A stretch of DNA of 64,000 nt from Thalassobius sp049116315 (GTDB lineage Bacteria; Pseudomonadota; Alphaproteobacteria; Rhodobacterales; Rhodobacteraceae), in contig JAGDZD010000015.1 in NCBI GenBank assembly GCA_049116315.1, positions 186,001 through 250,000 of the forward strand. The letters are read 5' to 3'. Shown here piece by piece: positions 42,595-52,200 of this stretch. A model generated the notes under the pieces. The model was not told the origin of the DNA. It saw only the letters and a program-made list of their open reading frames with translations, and ran no database searches. Both the position numbers and the translations under genes were made by a program. The first letter of the stretch is position 1. Each line of letters begins with the position of its first letter.

Positions 42595-43578
42595 TCAAGG
42601 TATTCCGGTCTTAGAGTAGGTGCTAACCACCTGCCAGACGGTCTCTTGCATCAAACGGGCAGCCTGTGGGGTTATCGGCGTCATTTTTGACCCATCTGCG
42701 CGGGTCAATTCAAACGGCAAGCCAACCGGCGAGCGATGATAAAGCGTAGCGTAATGTGTCAGCGCCACCAGATACGCGCCGATATCGTTGACGTGAATGG
42801 TATCCAACTCACCCGATTCGCTGCGCTGGAATAGATCGTCGCGGCTGGTCAGGCCGGGAACGGTTCCTTGGTCTTCGATTTGGCGCACAAACCGGGCCAT
42901 CACTTGGCCAGCGGGGATCATGTAAATCGGGTTTGCATCCGGATCGATCGCTAGTGCGCGGCGCAGCACCTCTTTTTCCCAATACCGCTCCAGATCCAAA
43001 TCCAGCCGATTTAGCCATCCCTGTGGATCGTTCAGATCGTGCCAGGATTCGTACAGATAGATGCGAACGTCGGGATTGCCACTGCGCGCCAATTCCGCCC
43101 ATTTCGCCATGAACTCGGCACTGTCAAAATAGGCAATTGCGGCTTCGATCTCGACCATCTCGGTGAGAACAAAGGCGTCATAGTCCCCTGACCTCAGGGC
43201 GTCTTTTGCGGCGCGAAAATGCGGGTGCGCGTTTTCAGTTTCAAAGCCTTGGATCACCTCTTGATCGTCCCAATGGGCCCGCAAGGGCGTGCCCCATCCC
43301 AATTGCGACGCATGCGCGTGACCTTTGAGCGAAATCTGTTCCAGCATTGCGGGCATATCGCGCCCCACCAAAGAGTGTCCAAGATGAAAAACGTTAAGTG
43401 CGCCCGCAGGTTTAGACAGGGGGGTGGTGAAGATCTGATCGGTTTCTTCTGCTGACAGCATTGCGGGGGAGCGGGTCAAAACACCCGCCGCGCCCAAAGC
43501 CGCCAAAACAAGGCCAGACCCCACAAACGCCCGTCGGGACAAAGCGCGTTTCAAAGACCGTTTTGCGTGGTCAAACAT
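42595..43578 (-). CDS. Tat-exported SGNH-like protein, probable glycan esterase/acyltransferase
   Basis: A 327-aa protein with a twin-arginine signal (LSRRAFVGSG followed by LVLAALGAAGVL). The mature part begins with an SGNH block-I-like motif (NVFHLGHSLVG), has YLYESWHDLNDPQGW, then IPAGQVMARFV and a block-V-like DTIH. A related set of motifs is found in the N-terminal domain of the protein at 58083. SGNH enzymes add or remove acyl groups on polysaccharides, which fits the locus, but activity is inferred. The frame opens at TTG 43584; ATG 43578 with AAGG upstream is chosen. It follows the NRPS gene by 57 bp. Confidence 0.7.
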   Translation of the reverse strand: MFDHAKRSLKRALSRRAFVGSGLVLAALGAAGVLTRSPAMLSAEETDQIFTTPLSKPAGALNVFHLGHSLVGRDMPAMLEQISLKGHAHASQLGWGTPLRAHWDDQEVIQGFETENAHPHFRAAKDALRSGDYDAFVLTEMVEIEAAIAYFDSAEFMAKWAELARSGNPDVRIYLYESWHDLNDPQGWLNRLDLDLERYWEKEVLRRALAIDPDANPIYMIPAGQVMARFVRQIEDQGTVPGLTSRDDLFQRSESGELDTIHVNDIGAYLVALTHYATLYHRSPVGLPFELTRADGSKMTPITPQAARLMQETVWQVVSTYSKTGIP

Positions 43579-43635
43579 GGCCAAGACCTTGCGTGAAATG
43601 ATGGTGTTGGGCCAGCCTTTGGTGGCCCAACTCTG

Positions 43636-46600
43636 TTAGGATTGCCGCGACATCCGCCGGGCGCGCATTTGTTTGCGGCGCGACATTGCCTCTGCACGAT
43701 TCGATGAGGTGTCCGCTGCCGGTGCGGCGGCGGCCGGTTTGGCGCCGCCTGTGGCTTCGATGACCTTCTCGCAAAGGTTCGACAAAACCGGGAAGCGGAA
43801 GATATCGGTGATACCCAGCTTGGTGGCCCCCAATTTTTCGCGGATTTCCCGGTGGGCCTGTACAGCCAACAAGGAATGGCCGCCCAGATCAAAGAAATTG
43901 TCCTTGGAGCCAATTGAGCTGACCCCCAAAATCCGTCCCCAGATTTCTGCGATTTGCTTTTCGACGTCATTGGTCGGGGCCACAAATGTTTCTTGGCGGG
44001 CCGGTGTCGCCCGATCAGACGGCGCCGGAAGCGCTTTGCGATCCACTTTTTTGTTTGGCGTCAGCGGGAAGACATCCAATGTCACAAATTGGGCCGGGAC
44101 CATGAATTCAGGCAAAACCGCAGACAGCTGCGCACGCAGCGCCGCTTCATCCACTGGGCCAGAGGTGGTCATGTAACCGACCAACCGTTGTGCGCCCGGC
44201 GTGTCTTCTCTTGGGATGACAACAGCCTGCGTCACGGCCGAATTTTGCGTCATGATGGCTTCGATTTCACCCAGCTCGATGCGGTAGCCGCGCAATTTCA
44301 CCTGATGGTCCGCGCGCCCCAAGAAGTCGACTTTGCCATCGGCGCGCCAGCGCACCAAATCGCCTGTGCGATACATGCGACTTCCGTTTTGGGCAAAGGG
44401 ATCGGTTGGGAACCGCTCTGCGGTTAGATCGTCGCGTTGCCAATAGCCGCGTGTCACACCAGCGCCGCCGATATAAAGTTCGCCGGGCACGCCAATAGGC
44501 ACCGGATTTTTGTCCTCGTCCAAGATGTAGACTTGGGTGTTTGCAATCGGTTTCCCAACGTTCACAACGCTTTCACCGGGTGTCGCGGTTTCTGTTGTGG
44601 ACCAGATGGTGGTTTCTGTCGGGCCATACATGTTCTCGATGCTGGCCTTGGTGATCTCAGAGAATTCCTGAACCAAGGCTCCGGGCAATGCTTCGCCGCC
44701 GATCATCAGGTGATCGACACGTCCCAAAGCGATACGAGCCTCATCGTTCATCGAAATCATCCGCGCCATCGACGGGGTGCATTGCAGATGGGTCACGCCG
44801 TGGCGCACGATTTGCGCCGCGATCGAAAAGTCGTCTGCATCAAGCTCAACCTCGGTGTTGGACTTTTTGAGAACCTCAGCCACATAGTTTAACCCATGCA
44901 GAACCTCTGGCTTTGAGATGCCATAATCGATCAGGCAGGCAACTTCTTGGACGCCGATGCGTTTCAACTGCTCGATGCGATCCAAACAATCGTCGACGGT
45001 GCCAAACAGTCCGGAATCTTCGAAATAGCGCAGGAAGGCAAATTCAAGGATCGCGTCCAACTCGTCTTCGGTCAGTGTGCCCAGATCCAGTTCAAACGGG
45101 TTGCTGACGCCTTCGGGGCGCTTAAAGGCAGGAAATGCCCAGGCAAATTGTTTGATCAATCCAGCGGCTGAACGCAGATAGTCCTTCATTGGACCACGGG
45201 CCACTTCACGCGCTTTTTCGCGATCATCCGCAATATAGGTGTGCAGCATCAAAGTGACGGTAAAGTCATCCGGGTTGTGCCCCGCCTCACGCAACGCAGC
45301 GTGATAAATTTTGATCTTTTCGCCAACTTCCTCAACGCTTTGACCCAAGAGGTGGGTTAGAACATTGGCCCCAATTCGACCGGCTTCTTTCCATGTCTCG
45401 GGATTGCCCGCTGTGGTGATCCAAATTTCCAGCTTTTTGGACACGGGGCGCGGTTGTGTAACGACGCCGTGCATCTCGCCGTTGGCCATCGGGAATTCAA
45501 CTTCTTCGCCACGCCACAGGGCGCGCAGCTGTTCAATGGTTTCCAGCATAGCTGGTTTGTTGTTCGGTGGGGTGTTCTCTGGGCGCAGCACAAAATCATG
45601 GGGTTGCCAGCCAGAGGCAATCCCAAGGCCGGTGCGCCCATTGGTCAGATTGTCGATCACGGCCCATTCTTCAGCGATACGCGCTGGATGGTGGAGAGGG
45701 GCGACACAGCTGCCTGCGCGCACCGCCAAATTGGTGGTCAAAGCCGCAACCGCCGCTCCAGTGACGGACGGGTTTGGATAAGGGCCGCCAAAGGCGTGGA
45801 AGTGGCGTTCAGGGGTCCAAACCGCGCAGAATCCGTTTTTGTCTGCGAATTTGGCGCCCTCAAACAGCAATTCGTATTTGTCCCGGCCAACGCCGTCGTC
45901 ATTGCCCCAATAAAACAGGCTGAATTCCATGCCTTTGCCGGTCAAATTCATCCGCCCATTGGACACCATGGTGCGGTTTTCGTCGCTGGACAGCACCAAC
46001 TTGAACCCGCGCGCCAAGGTGTAAAACAGTTCTAGAACCGAAATATCAAAGGACAGGCTGGTCACGGCCAACCAGACCGAGCCTTGCGCATGGTCAATGC
46101 GCTCGTCCATGCCTGTAAAGAAGTTCGACACATTCCGGTGTTCAACCATCACGCCCTTGGGACGGCCCGTCGAACCCGATGTATAGATCATATAGGCCAT
46201 GTCAGAGCCTTGGGTCGCACTGTCGATGGCGTCAGTTGGTGCGGACAAGATCTTTGGATCGTTGTCGATGCTCAGGACCTGCGCGCTATGGGCCGGAAGA
46301 TCGCCCACCATGGCATGTTGGGCGACAATCACGGGGCAGGCACTGTCTTCGATGTATAGCGCGATGCGGTCGGCCGGGTAGGCTGGATCAAGCGGCACAT
46401 AGGCACCACCCGCCTTAAGGATGCCCAACGCACCGATCAACAAAAAGGGTGAGCGCTGGGTGTAAAGCCCAACCAAAGTGCCGGGTTTGACGCCCATCGC
46501 GCGCAATTGATGCGCCACCTGATTGGCGCGCGCATCCAGCTCGGCATAGGTCAGTTCTTCGGCATCGACGACAAGGGCCGTGGCATCAGGTGTCTTGGCC

Positions 46601-48195
46601 ACTTGGCGTTCAAACATGTGGTGGATGCATAGATTGGCGTCATATGCGGTCTCGGTGGCATTCCAATCGTTCAAAATCAGGGCGCGCTCGCTGTCGGGCA
46701 GAACATCAAGTTGAGTGACGGCGATATCATCGTCTTGGGCCGCAATGTGGGACAGGCGCTTGGCCAGCAGGTCCAGCATTGCCGGTGAAAGTCGTGCGGC
46801 ATCTGCGTGCAATGTGGCTTTGCCGGCGACCACCGATAGGGTTAGGGCTGTTCCGGGCACAAGCATGGGCTGATCACACAGGCCAATTTGCGGCACATCG
46901 ATGCGTGCGCTTGTGTGGCGGGCCAAAATGTCCTCGGCCAAAGACCCGGTTTTACGTGCCTTGGCGAGATCAGCAGCGAAGTCCGCCTGTGCATCCCGCG
47001 CGGTGCCCAAATTGGACACCCGAACGGGCGTCCATCCCAACAAGCCAGCGGTTGCAGGATATCCCAAGGCCAAATCCACATGTGCGCTTTCGCTAAGCGC
47101 TCCGGCCAACAGAGCCATCGTGGCAAAGCCGTCGGCGCCGTCTGGCAACGCGACACTGGTCTCAATCACACCGGTCTCGGGTTCCACACCCAGCTGCAAA
47201 GGCGCACCTTCGAAGGAGTCAAACATCCGGCGCGCACGAGCTTCACCGCGCAAGGCAGCTTGCAATGCCGCTTCAAGGCCAGTTGCCGTGTCGCTGTCGG
47301 GGCCAGATAGGATGACACCAGCTTGGGGCAAGGCACGCGGCTCGACGGCCTGTCCGGATGCATCACAAAGGTCCGAGAGAACAACCGCGCCGCTTGCGCA
47401 GGCAATCGTTAGCGACCCCGCTTCGTTACTTAGAACCGTGCCCGCAACACCCGTGGCTTCGGATAGGGCGCATTTGCGGGCCAGCAATGTTTGGCCGTCT
47501 AGGAGCAGCTTGGCCGTGGTCAACGGGTTCCAATACTCGCCATGATCCAAGGCGCGGACCAATGCGTCCACTTCCGTAGCAGGCTGGGTAAAGGTCAAAT
47601 ATCCGGCGGCCGCAGGGCGATGCGCCAGTCCAAAGTAGCTGCGCTGGGACAGGTCTTGTTTGGTGCGTTCAGGCGCGCCTGTGGCCAAAGCATCTGCGAG
47701 GTCAGGGAAGCTATCGATCGCAGCTTCAAAACAGCGCGTATTTAGGGTTAGAGCGGTATCGCGCGGGGCGATATCAAAGTGACGCTGAACCAGAATGTCA
47801 CCTTCATCGATCCCGCCTTCGATCATGTGCCAGGTGATGCCGTGCTGGGCTTCACCGTTGGCGATGGCCCAGACCGGCGCATTCAAACCGGCATAGCGTG
47901 GCAAAGGCCCATCGTGAAAGTTCACCGCGCCGTTGCGGGGCAAGTCCAGAACATCCGCTGGAATGATATCCAAGTTGGCAATCGACAGCAGCCAATCAAA
48001 CGGGGCGCTGCCCAAACGCGCGGCAAGATCTTTGCCGGGCGCTTGGACATTCAGTCCCAAATCGCGACCCCACTTTTCCACATCCGCATTCCGTGTGACC
48101 AAAGCAGAGATGCTGTGACCTTTGGCGCGCAAGATTTCGCCGCACTGAATAACGAGAGATTCGTTGCCAATTAGGACGCTGGAAAAAGACGGCAT
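43636..48195 (-). CDS. NRPS: formyltransferase - truncated C - A (with inserted luciferase-like monooxygenase) - PCP
   Basis: A 1519-aa megasynthase. Residues 1-~285 resemble methionyl-tRNA formyltransferase with the catalytic triad intact at N92, H94 and D130, the same spacing as in E. coli Fmt. Residues ~290-500 look like the C-terminal lobe of a condensation domain without HHxxxDG. The adenylation domain runs ~500-1390 (A3 YTSGSTGRPKG 671-681; A5 MYGPTETT; A7 YRTGDL; A10 NKKVDRKAL) but is interrupted at ~750-1110 by an FMN-dependent luciferase-like monooxygenase (MEFSLFYWGNDDGVGRDKYE; WTPERHFHAFGG). This nested layout matches the MupA/Atu3671 class. The carrier serine is S1441 (DLGGHSLLA). 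No release domain follows, only a basic tail. GGAG precedes the ATG, inside the end of the GT2 gene. Confidence 0.93.
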   Translation of the reverse strand: MPSFSSVLIGNESLVIQCGEILRAKGHSISALVTRNADVEKWGRDLGLNVQAPGKDLAARLGSAPFDWLLSIANLDIIPADVLDLPRNGAVNFHDGPLPRYAGLNAPVWAIANGEAQHGITWHMIEGGIDEGDILVQRHFDIAPRDTALTLNTRCFEAAIDSFPDLADALATGAPERTKQDLSQRSYFGLAHRPAAAGYLTFTQPATEVDALVRALDHGEYWNPLTTAKLLLDGQTLLARKCALSEATGVAGTVLSNEAGSLTIACASGAVVLSDLCDASGQAVEPRALPQAGVILSGPDSDTATGLEAALQAALRGEARARRMFDSFEGAPLQLGVEPETGVIETSVALPDGADGFATMALLAGALSESAHVDLALGYPATAGLLGWTPVRVSNLGTARDAQADFAADLAKARKTGSLAEDILARHTSARIDVPQIGLCDQPMLVPGTALTLSVVAGKATLHADAARLSPAMLDLLAKRLSHIAAQDDDIAVTQLDVLPDSERALILNDWNATETAYDANLCIHHMFERQVAKTPDATALVVDAEELTYAELDARANQVAHQLRAMGVKPGTLVGLYTQRSPFLLIGALGILKAGGAYVPLDPAYPADRIALYIEDSACPVIVAQHAMVGDLPAHSAQVLSIDNDPKILSAPTDAIDSATQGSDMAYMIYTSGSTGRPKGVMVEHRNVSNFFTGMDERIDHAQGSVWLAVTSLSFDISVLELFYTLARGFKLVLSSDENRTMVSNGRMNLTGKGMEFSLFYWGNDDGVGRDKYELLFEGAKFADKNGFCAVWTPERHFHAFGGPYPNPSVTGAAVAALTTNLAVRAGSCVAPLHHPARIAEEWAVIDNLTNGRTGLGIASGWQPHDFVLRPENTPPNNKPAMLETIEQLRALWRGEEVEFPMANGEMHGVVTQPRPVSKKLEIWITTAGNPETWKEAGRIGANVLTHLLGQSVEEVGEKIKIYHAALREAGHNPDDFTVTLMLHTYIADDREKAREVARGPMKDYLRSAAGLIKQFAWAFPAFKRPEGVSNPFELDLGTLTEDELDAILEFAFLRYFEDSGLFGTVDDCLDRIEQLKRIGVQEVACLIDYGISKPEVLHGLNYVAEVLKKSNTEVELDADDFSIAAQIVRHGVTHLQCTPSMARMISMNDEARIALGRVDHLMIGGEALPGALVQEFSEITKASIENMYGPTETTIWSTTETATPGESVVNVGKPIANTQVYILDEDKNPVPIGVPGELYIGGAGVTRGYWQRDDLTAERFPTDPFAQNGSRMYRTGDLVRWRADGKVDFLGRADHQVKLRGYRIELGEIEAIMTQNSAVTQAVVIPREDTPGAQRLVGYMTTSGPVDEAALRAQLSAVLPEFMVPAQFVTLDVFPLTPNKKVDRKALPAPSDRATPARQETFVAPTNDVEKQIAEIWGRILGVSSIGSKDNFFDLGGHSLLAVQAHREIREKLGATKLGITDIFRFPVLSNLCEKVIEATGGAKPAAAAPAADTSSNRAEAMSRRKQMRARRMSRQS

Positions 48196-48198
48196 TGG

Positions 48199-49209
48199 TT
48201 ACTCCGATACTGGTAAAGAGGAGGCGTTCAGTTGCGGCACCTTTGGGGCGCGACGGCGTTTGAACATCGCCTTGAAATCATGGCACAACAGCATGCGCAA
48301 AAAGTGAGGGGGATCCACAGGTTTTCGGCCCTGAACACCCTGACGAACCCGGTGCAGCATCCCGCCGAACACATGCGCAAGAGTGGCCAGTGCAGCAACA
48401 ACAAGACCATGGTTTTTGGTAAAGTAATAGAGCCGCGAATTGTACCAATAGTCCGGGGTACGCTGCCACTTGCTCATCCCTGTTGAAACAGATCCGATGT
48501 GGGTCACTTGGCTTTCGCGAACATAGGTGATGCCCCACCCGGCGCGCTGTGCGCGCAGGCAAAGGTCGGTTTCTTCAAAATAGAGAAAGAAACGCTCGTC
48601 AAAGAGGCCGATTTCATCCAGCGTTTTGCATCGCAACAACATGCTGGCACCGGCCAACCATTCCACCGATTGGGTGGATTCTGGGATTTCAATGGGCACC
48701 CGTTTGTTGGCCAAAAGACGCGACACCGGGCCAAAGCGGATGGCGCCTTCGAATTCGCTGGCCACGGTGGGGAAGCGGAACGTTGTCAAATGCGGGGCGC
48801 CGTCTTCCCCATGGGTATAGCTGCCAGCAAAGCCCACCTCGGGGTGGTCCCGCAAATAGGTCAGCAACGCGCTGATGGCATCAGGCGCGGGAAATGCATC
48901 TGAGTTCAGAACATAGACGTAATCTGGGGCACTGCCATCACTTAGCCCGGCGCGAATGCCAAAATTATTGCCCGCACCAAACCCACCATTCTGACCCGCT
49001 TCGACCACGCGTACTGCGTTGTCCTTGGTCCAGCCTTGGGCTTGGGCGTGGGCGCTCATTTTGGCAAAGGAGCCATCCTGAGAGTCATTGTCGACAACGA
49101 TGATTTCCCCATCAATATCGCGCATGGCTGTGCGCGCGGCTTCGACCGAACGCAGGGTCATTTCCGCTGTGCGATAGTTCAAAATCACTGTCAGTACGCG
49201 GGCAGTCAT
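48199..49209 (-). CDS. Glycosyltransferase family 2, encoded between the PKS and NRPS
   Basis: A 336-aa GT-A transferase with VLTVILNYRTAEMTLRSVEA, IIVVDNDSQDGSFAKM, a DxD-like YVLNSDAFPAP and FLYFEETDLCLRAQRAGWGI, resembling rhamnosyltransferase-type GT2 enzymes. Its start overlaps the PKS stop and its stop is 3 bp from the NRPS start, so it is translated with both. That coupling suggests it acts on, or in step with, the PKS/NRPS product. Donor sugar unknown. Confidence 0.88.
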   Translation of the reverse strand: MTARVLTVILNYRTAEMTLRSVEAARTAMRDIDGEIIVVDNDSQDGSFAKMSAHAQAQGWTKDNAVRVVEAGQNGGFGAGNNFGIRAGLSDGSAPDYVYVLNSDAFPAPDAISALLTYLRDHPEVGFAGSYTHGEDGAPHLTTFRFPTVASEFEGAIRFGPVSRLLANKRVPIEIPESTQSVEWLAGASMLLRCKTLDEIGLFDERFFLYFEETDLCLRAQRAGWGITYVRESQVTHIGSVSTGMSKWQRTPDYWYNSRLYYFTKNHGLVVAALATLAHVFGGMLHRVRQGVQGRKPVDPPHFLRMLLCHDFKAMFKRRRAPKVPQLNASSLPVSE

Positions 49210-52200
49210 TCAGCAGCCTTTCCGGCAACCCACGCGGGGCTGGTATCTTTCTCAACGTCGGTGATGGCGTCGCGAATACGCGAGGCCAAAACCCGAACGT
49301 TGGGCTCCAATACCATCGAGTCGTGGTTGCCTGGAACCTCAAAAACTTCGACCTTAGGGGCCCAGTCTGACCAGTCGTTGTCATGCACCACATAGGCGCG
49401 TTCAGAGTTGACCAACCGATCAAGCGCCACCTGCCATTTGCCTTCGAGGGGTGGGCGATAGAGCAACAATGGCCCATCCCACATCTGCAGCTGATAGGTT
49501 TCAACGGCGCTCAAGAAGGCGGCTTCGATTTCAGCGTTATGGAATTGAGCAGGGGCATCCGTCACGGCTGTGCCGCGCCGCTTGGAGATCTCCCACTTGA
49601 TCCGGTTGCTCACCCACCGTGTGAGATAGGCTGGGCCTTTCTCTTTCAGTTCGAGCATTTGGATTGCGATCCGGTCGCGTTTGCTTAGGGGGCGGCGCAC
49701 TGGCAGCGGCGTGTCCAGCATCACCAGCATTGCCACTTCTTCACCTTCAGCCTGCAGCTGTTGCGCAATTTCAAGCGCTGTGATGCCACCACCTGAAAAG
49801 CCGCCCAGCATATAGGGGCCTTTGGGTTGGACCTGTTTCATCTCAGCAATGTAGTCGCGTGCTGCTTCGGGGATAGTTCCGTGTGGGCTGGCATCGCCAA
49901 AAAGCCCCCGAGCTTGCAGACCATAAAAGGGTCTGTCCGCGCCCAGCAGATGCGCCAAGTGGCGCAGGTTCAAGACGTTGCCGAACATCCCAGCCACAAG
50001 GAAGAACGGTGTGTTTGCGCCGCCCTCTCCTTGGTGCATCGGCACCAGATGGGTGAAGCGGCGTTGTGCAGGCATGGGCGTGACGGTGTCGGCACCTGTG
50101 TCCGCGTCCTGTGTTGGCAGATGGGTGGCGATCTTGCGAATGGTTGGCGCTTCGAACAGCAGCGAGATTGGGAAATCTGTGCCAAAGGCCTTTTTGATCT
50201 TGGCAAACAAGCGCACCGCAATCAGAGAGTGCCCCCCCAGATCAAAGAAGCTGTCGTCAATGCCGATTTGATCCACACCAAGCAGCTCTTCAAAGAACAC
50301 AGCGATGCGCTTTTGAACATCGGTTTCAGGCGCTGCAAAGTCTTGGTCCAACTCAGGGCGTTCGAACTTTTGGGTCTGCGATGCTGCTTGGCCGGCGAAA
50401 GCGGTCTGTTCCACCAAGGCAGGCAGATCCAACGAGGAGACCACAATTTGGGACTGACCGCTGGTCAGCGCGCGGAAGAAGGCGTCGACGCCTTCGGCGG
50501 GGCGAATACCCTGCGCGAGGTTGTGTTTCAGGCGTTCTTCGGCGGGTGACAAGGGGCGGAAGTCGGTTCCAATCGCCGTGACATTGGGGGATGACAAAGA
50601 CAGGCCACCCTCAAGCTTGCGAATAGAGAAACCTTCGATGTCCAGCAAAACAGTGCCGTCCGGCGCTGTCAGCGTGATGTCAAAGCTGGCCACACCGTTG
50701 CTGGAGTTGCTGTCTCCGCGAATGCGCACCCAGCTGTGGATTGTCTGTTGTAGCGGCGCAAATACGCGCACCCGGTGGTAAGACACCGGTGCCCACAATG
50801 CGTTGCCCTCATAGCCTTCGACAAGGCCCATCGCCCAGCCGGTCGCCAAATCCATCAATCCCGGATGCAGCGCAAAACCGTCAAGATCAGAAGCAAACTC
50901 ATCAGGCAAACTCAGCTGCGCCAGACCTTCGCCCGCCCCATAGGCGGTGGAGTGCAAGACACGCCAGCGTGGCCCAAAATTCAAATGGGCTTCTTGAGCG
51001 GAACGCAGTGTTTCGCCGTTGTTGGCGACGGTGGCTGGGGCCATACGTGCCGAAATCGCATCCAGATCCAGTGGGGCCGGTGCCGCAATCTGCCCAAGTC
51101 CAATCGCCGCTTCGGCGTTGGTGATCGCGCCGGCATGTCCTGCAGCGCTTTCTACGTTCAGATCATAGCCTTGGTCCGCGCGGGCCAGCTTGATCGTCAC
51201 GTCGCAACCCTGTTTTTCTGTCACATGCAGCGGCGCTAGGAAGAACAAATCACGGATTTCAAAGGCGGCCGTTTCGCCCTGCGCTCTCAGCGCTTGGTGG
51301 GCCAATTCAAGATAACCGGTGCCGGGCAACAGGATGTCGCCTGCTTTGGTGCGGTGTTCGTCCATGACCCAGTTTTGGGTGGACAAGGCAGTGGTAAAGA
51401 TCCGCGCGCCTTCGGCGTCAAAGCTCTTGTCACTCAACAAGGTGCTGTCGACCGGCTCGCTTGGTGATTGGGTTTGGGTGCCAAGGCGTGTGGCCATCGC
51501 ATCTGCTGCCATGCCCACATCAGACCAGATGCCCCAGTCGATTGCGATCACCGGAGTGCTGCCCCCGGCGCGGGATTTGGCCAGCGCATTGAGGTATTCG
51601 TTGGCCGCCACATAATCGACCTGACCCGCCGGGGCGGTCACGGTCGATGAAGACGAAAACAGGACCATCCAGTCCAGGCTGCCATCGGGGAACAAGCTGT
51701 CCAGCACCTGCGTGCCGTGGACCTTTGGGGTAAAGACATCTTCGATGTCTCCCAAAGATTTGCCCAAAATCGGAGCATCCGCGATCACACCCGCTGCGTG
51801 GATTACGCCGTTGACATCGCCATAGGTGTCCCGGGCCAAACGCACGGCATTGCGCATTTCTTCGACGTTGCTAACGTCCGCTTCAAGCACCAAGACATCT
51901 CCGCCAGCGGCTTCGATTTCCTTGACAGCCGCGATGCGGCGCGACACTGGATCGTGCTGGGCGCTATTGGCCAGATAGTTGGCCCATGTGTCGCGATCCG
52001 GCAGAGCCTTGCGTGACAACAAGACGATATTGGCTTGCGCTTTTTGCGCCAATGCTGTGGCCAATGTGGTGCCAATGCCACCAAAACCACCAGTGATCAA
52101 ATAGCACCCATTTGTGCGGATCGGCAGCTCGTCCTTGGCGTCGAATTCGGCTGCGCGGAATTCAAGTTCGTACCGTTTGGTGCCCCGCAGAGCGGCCACC

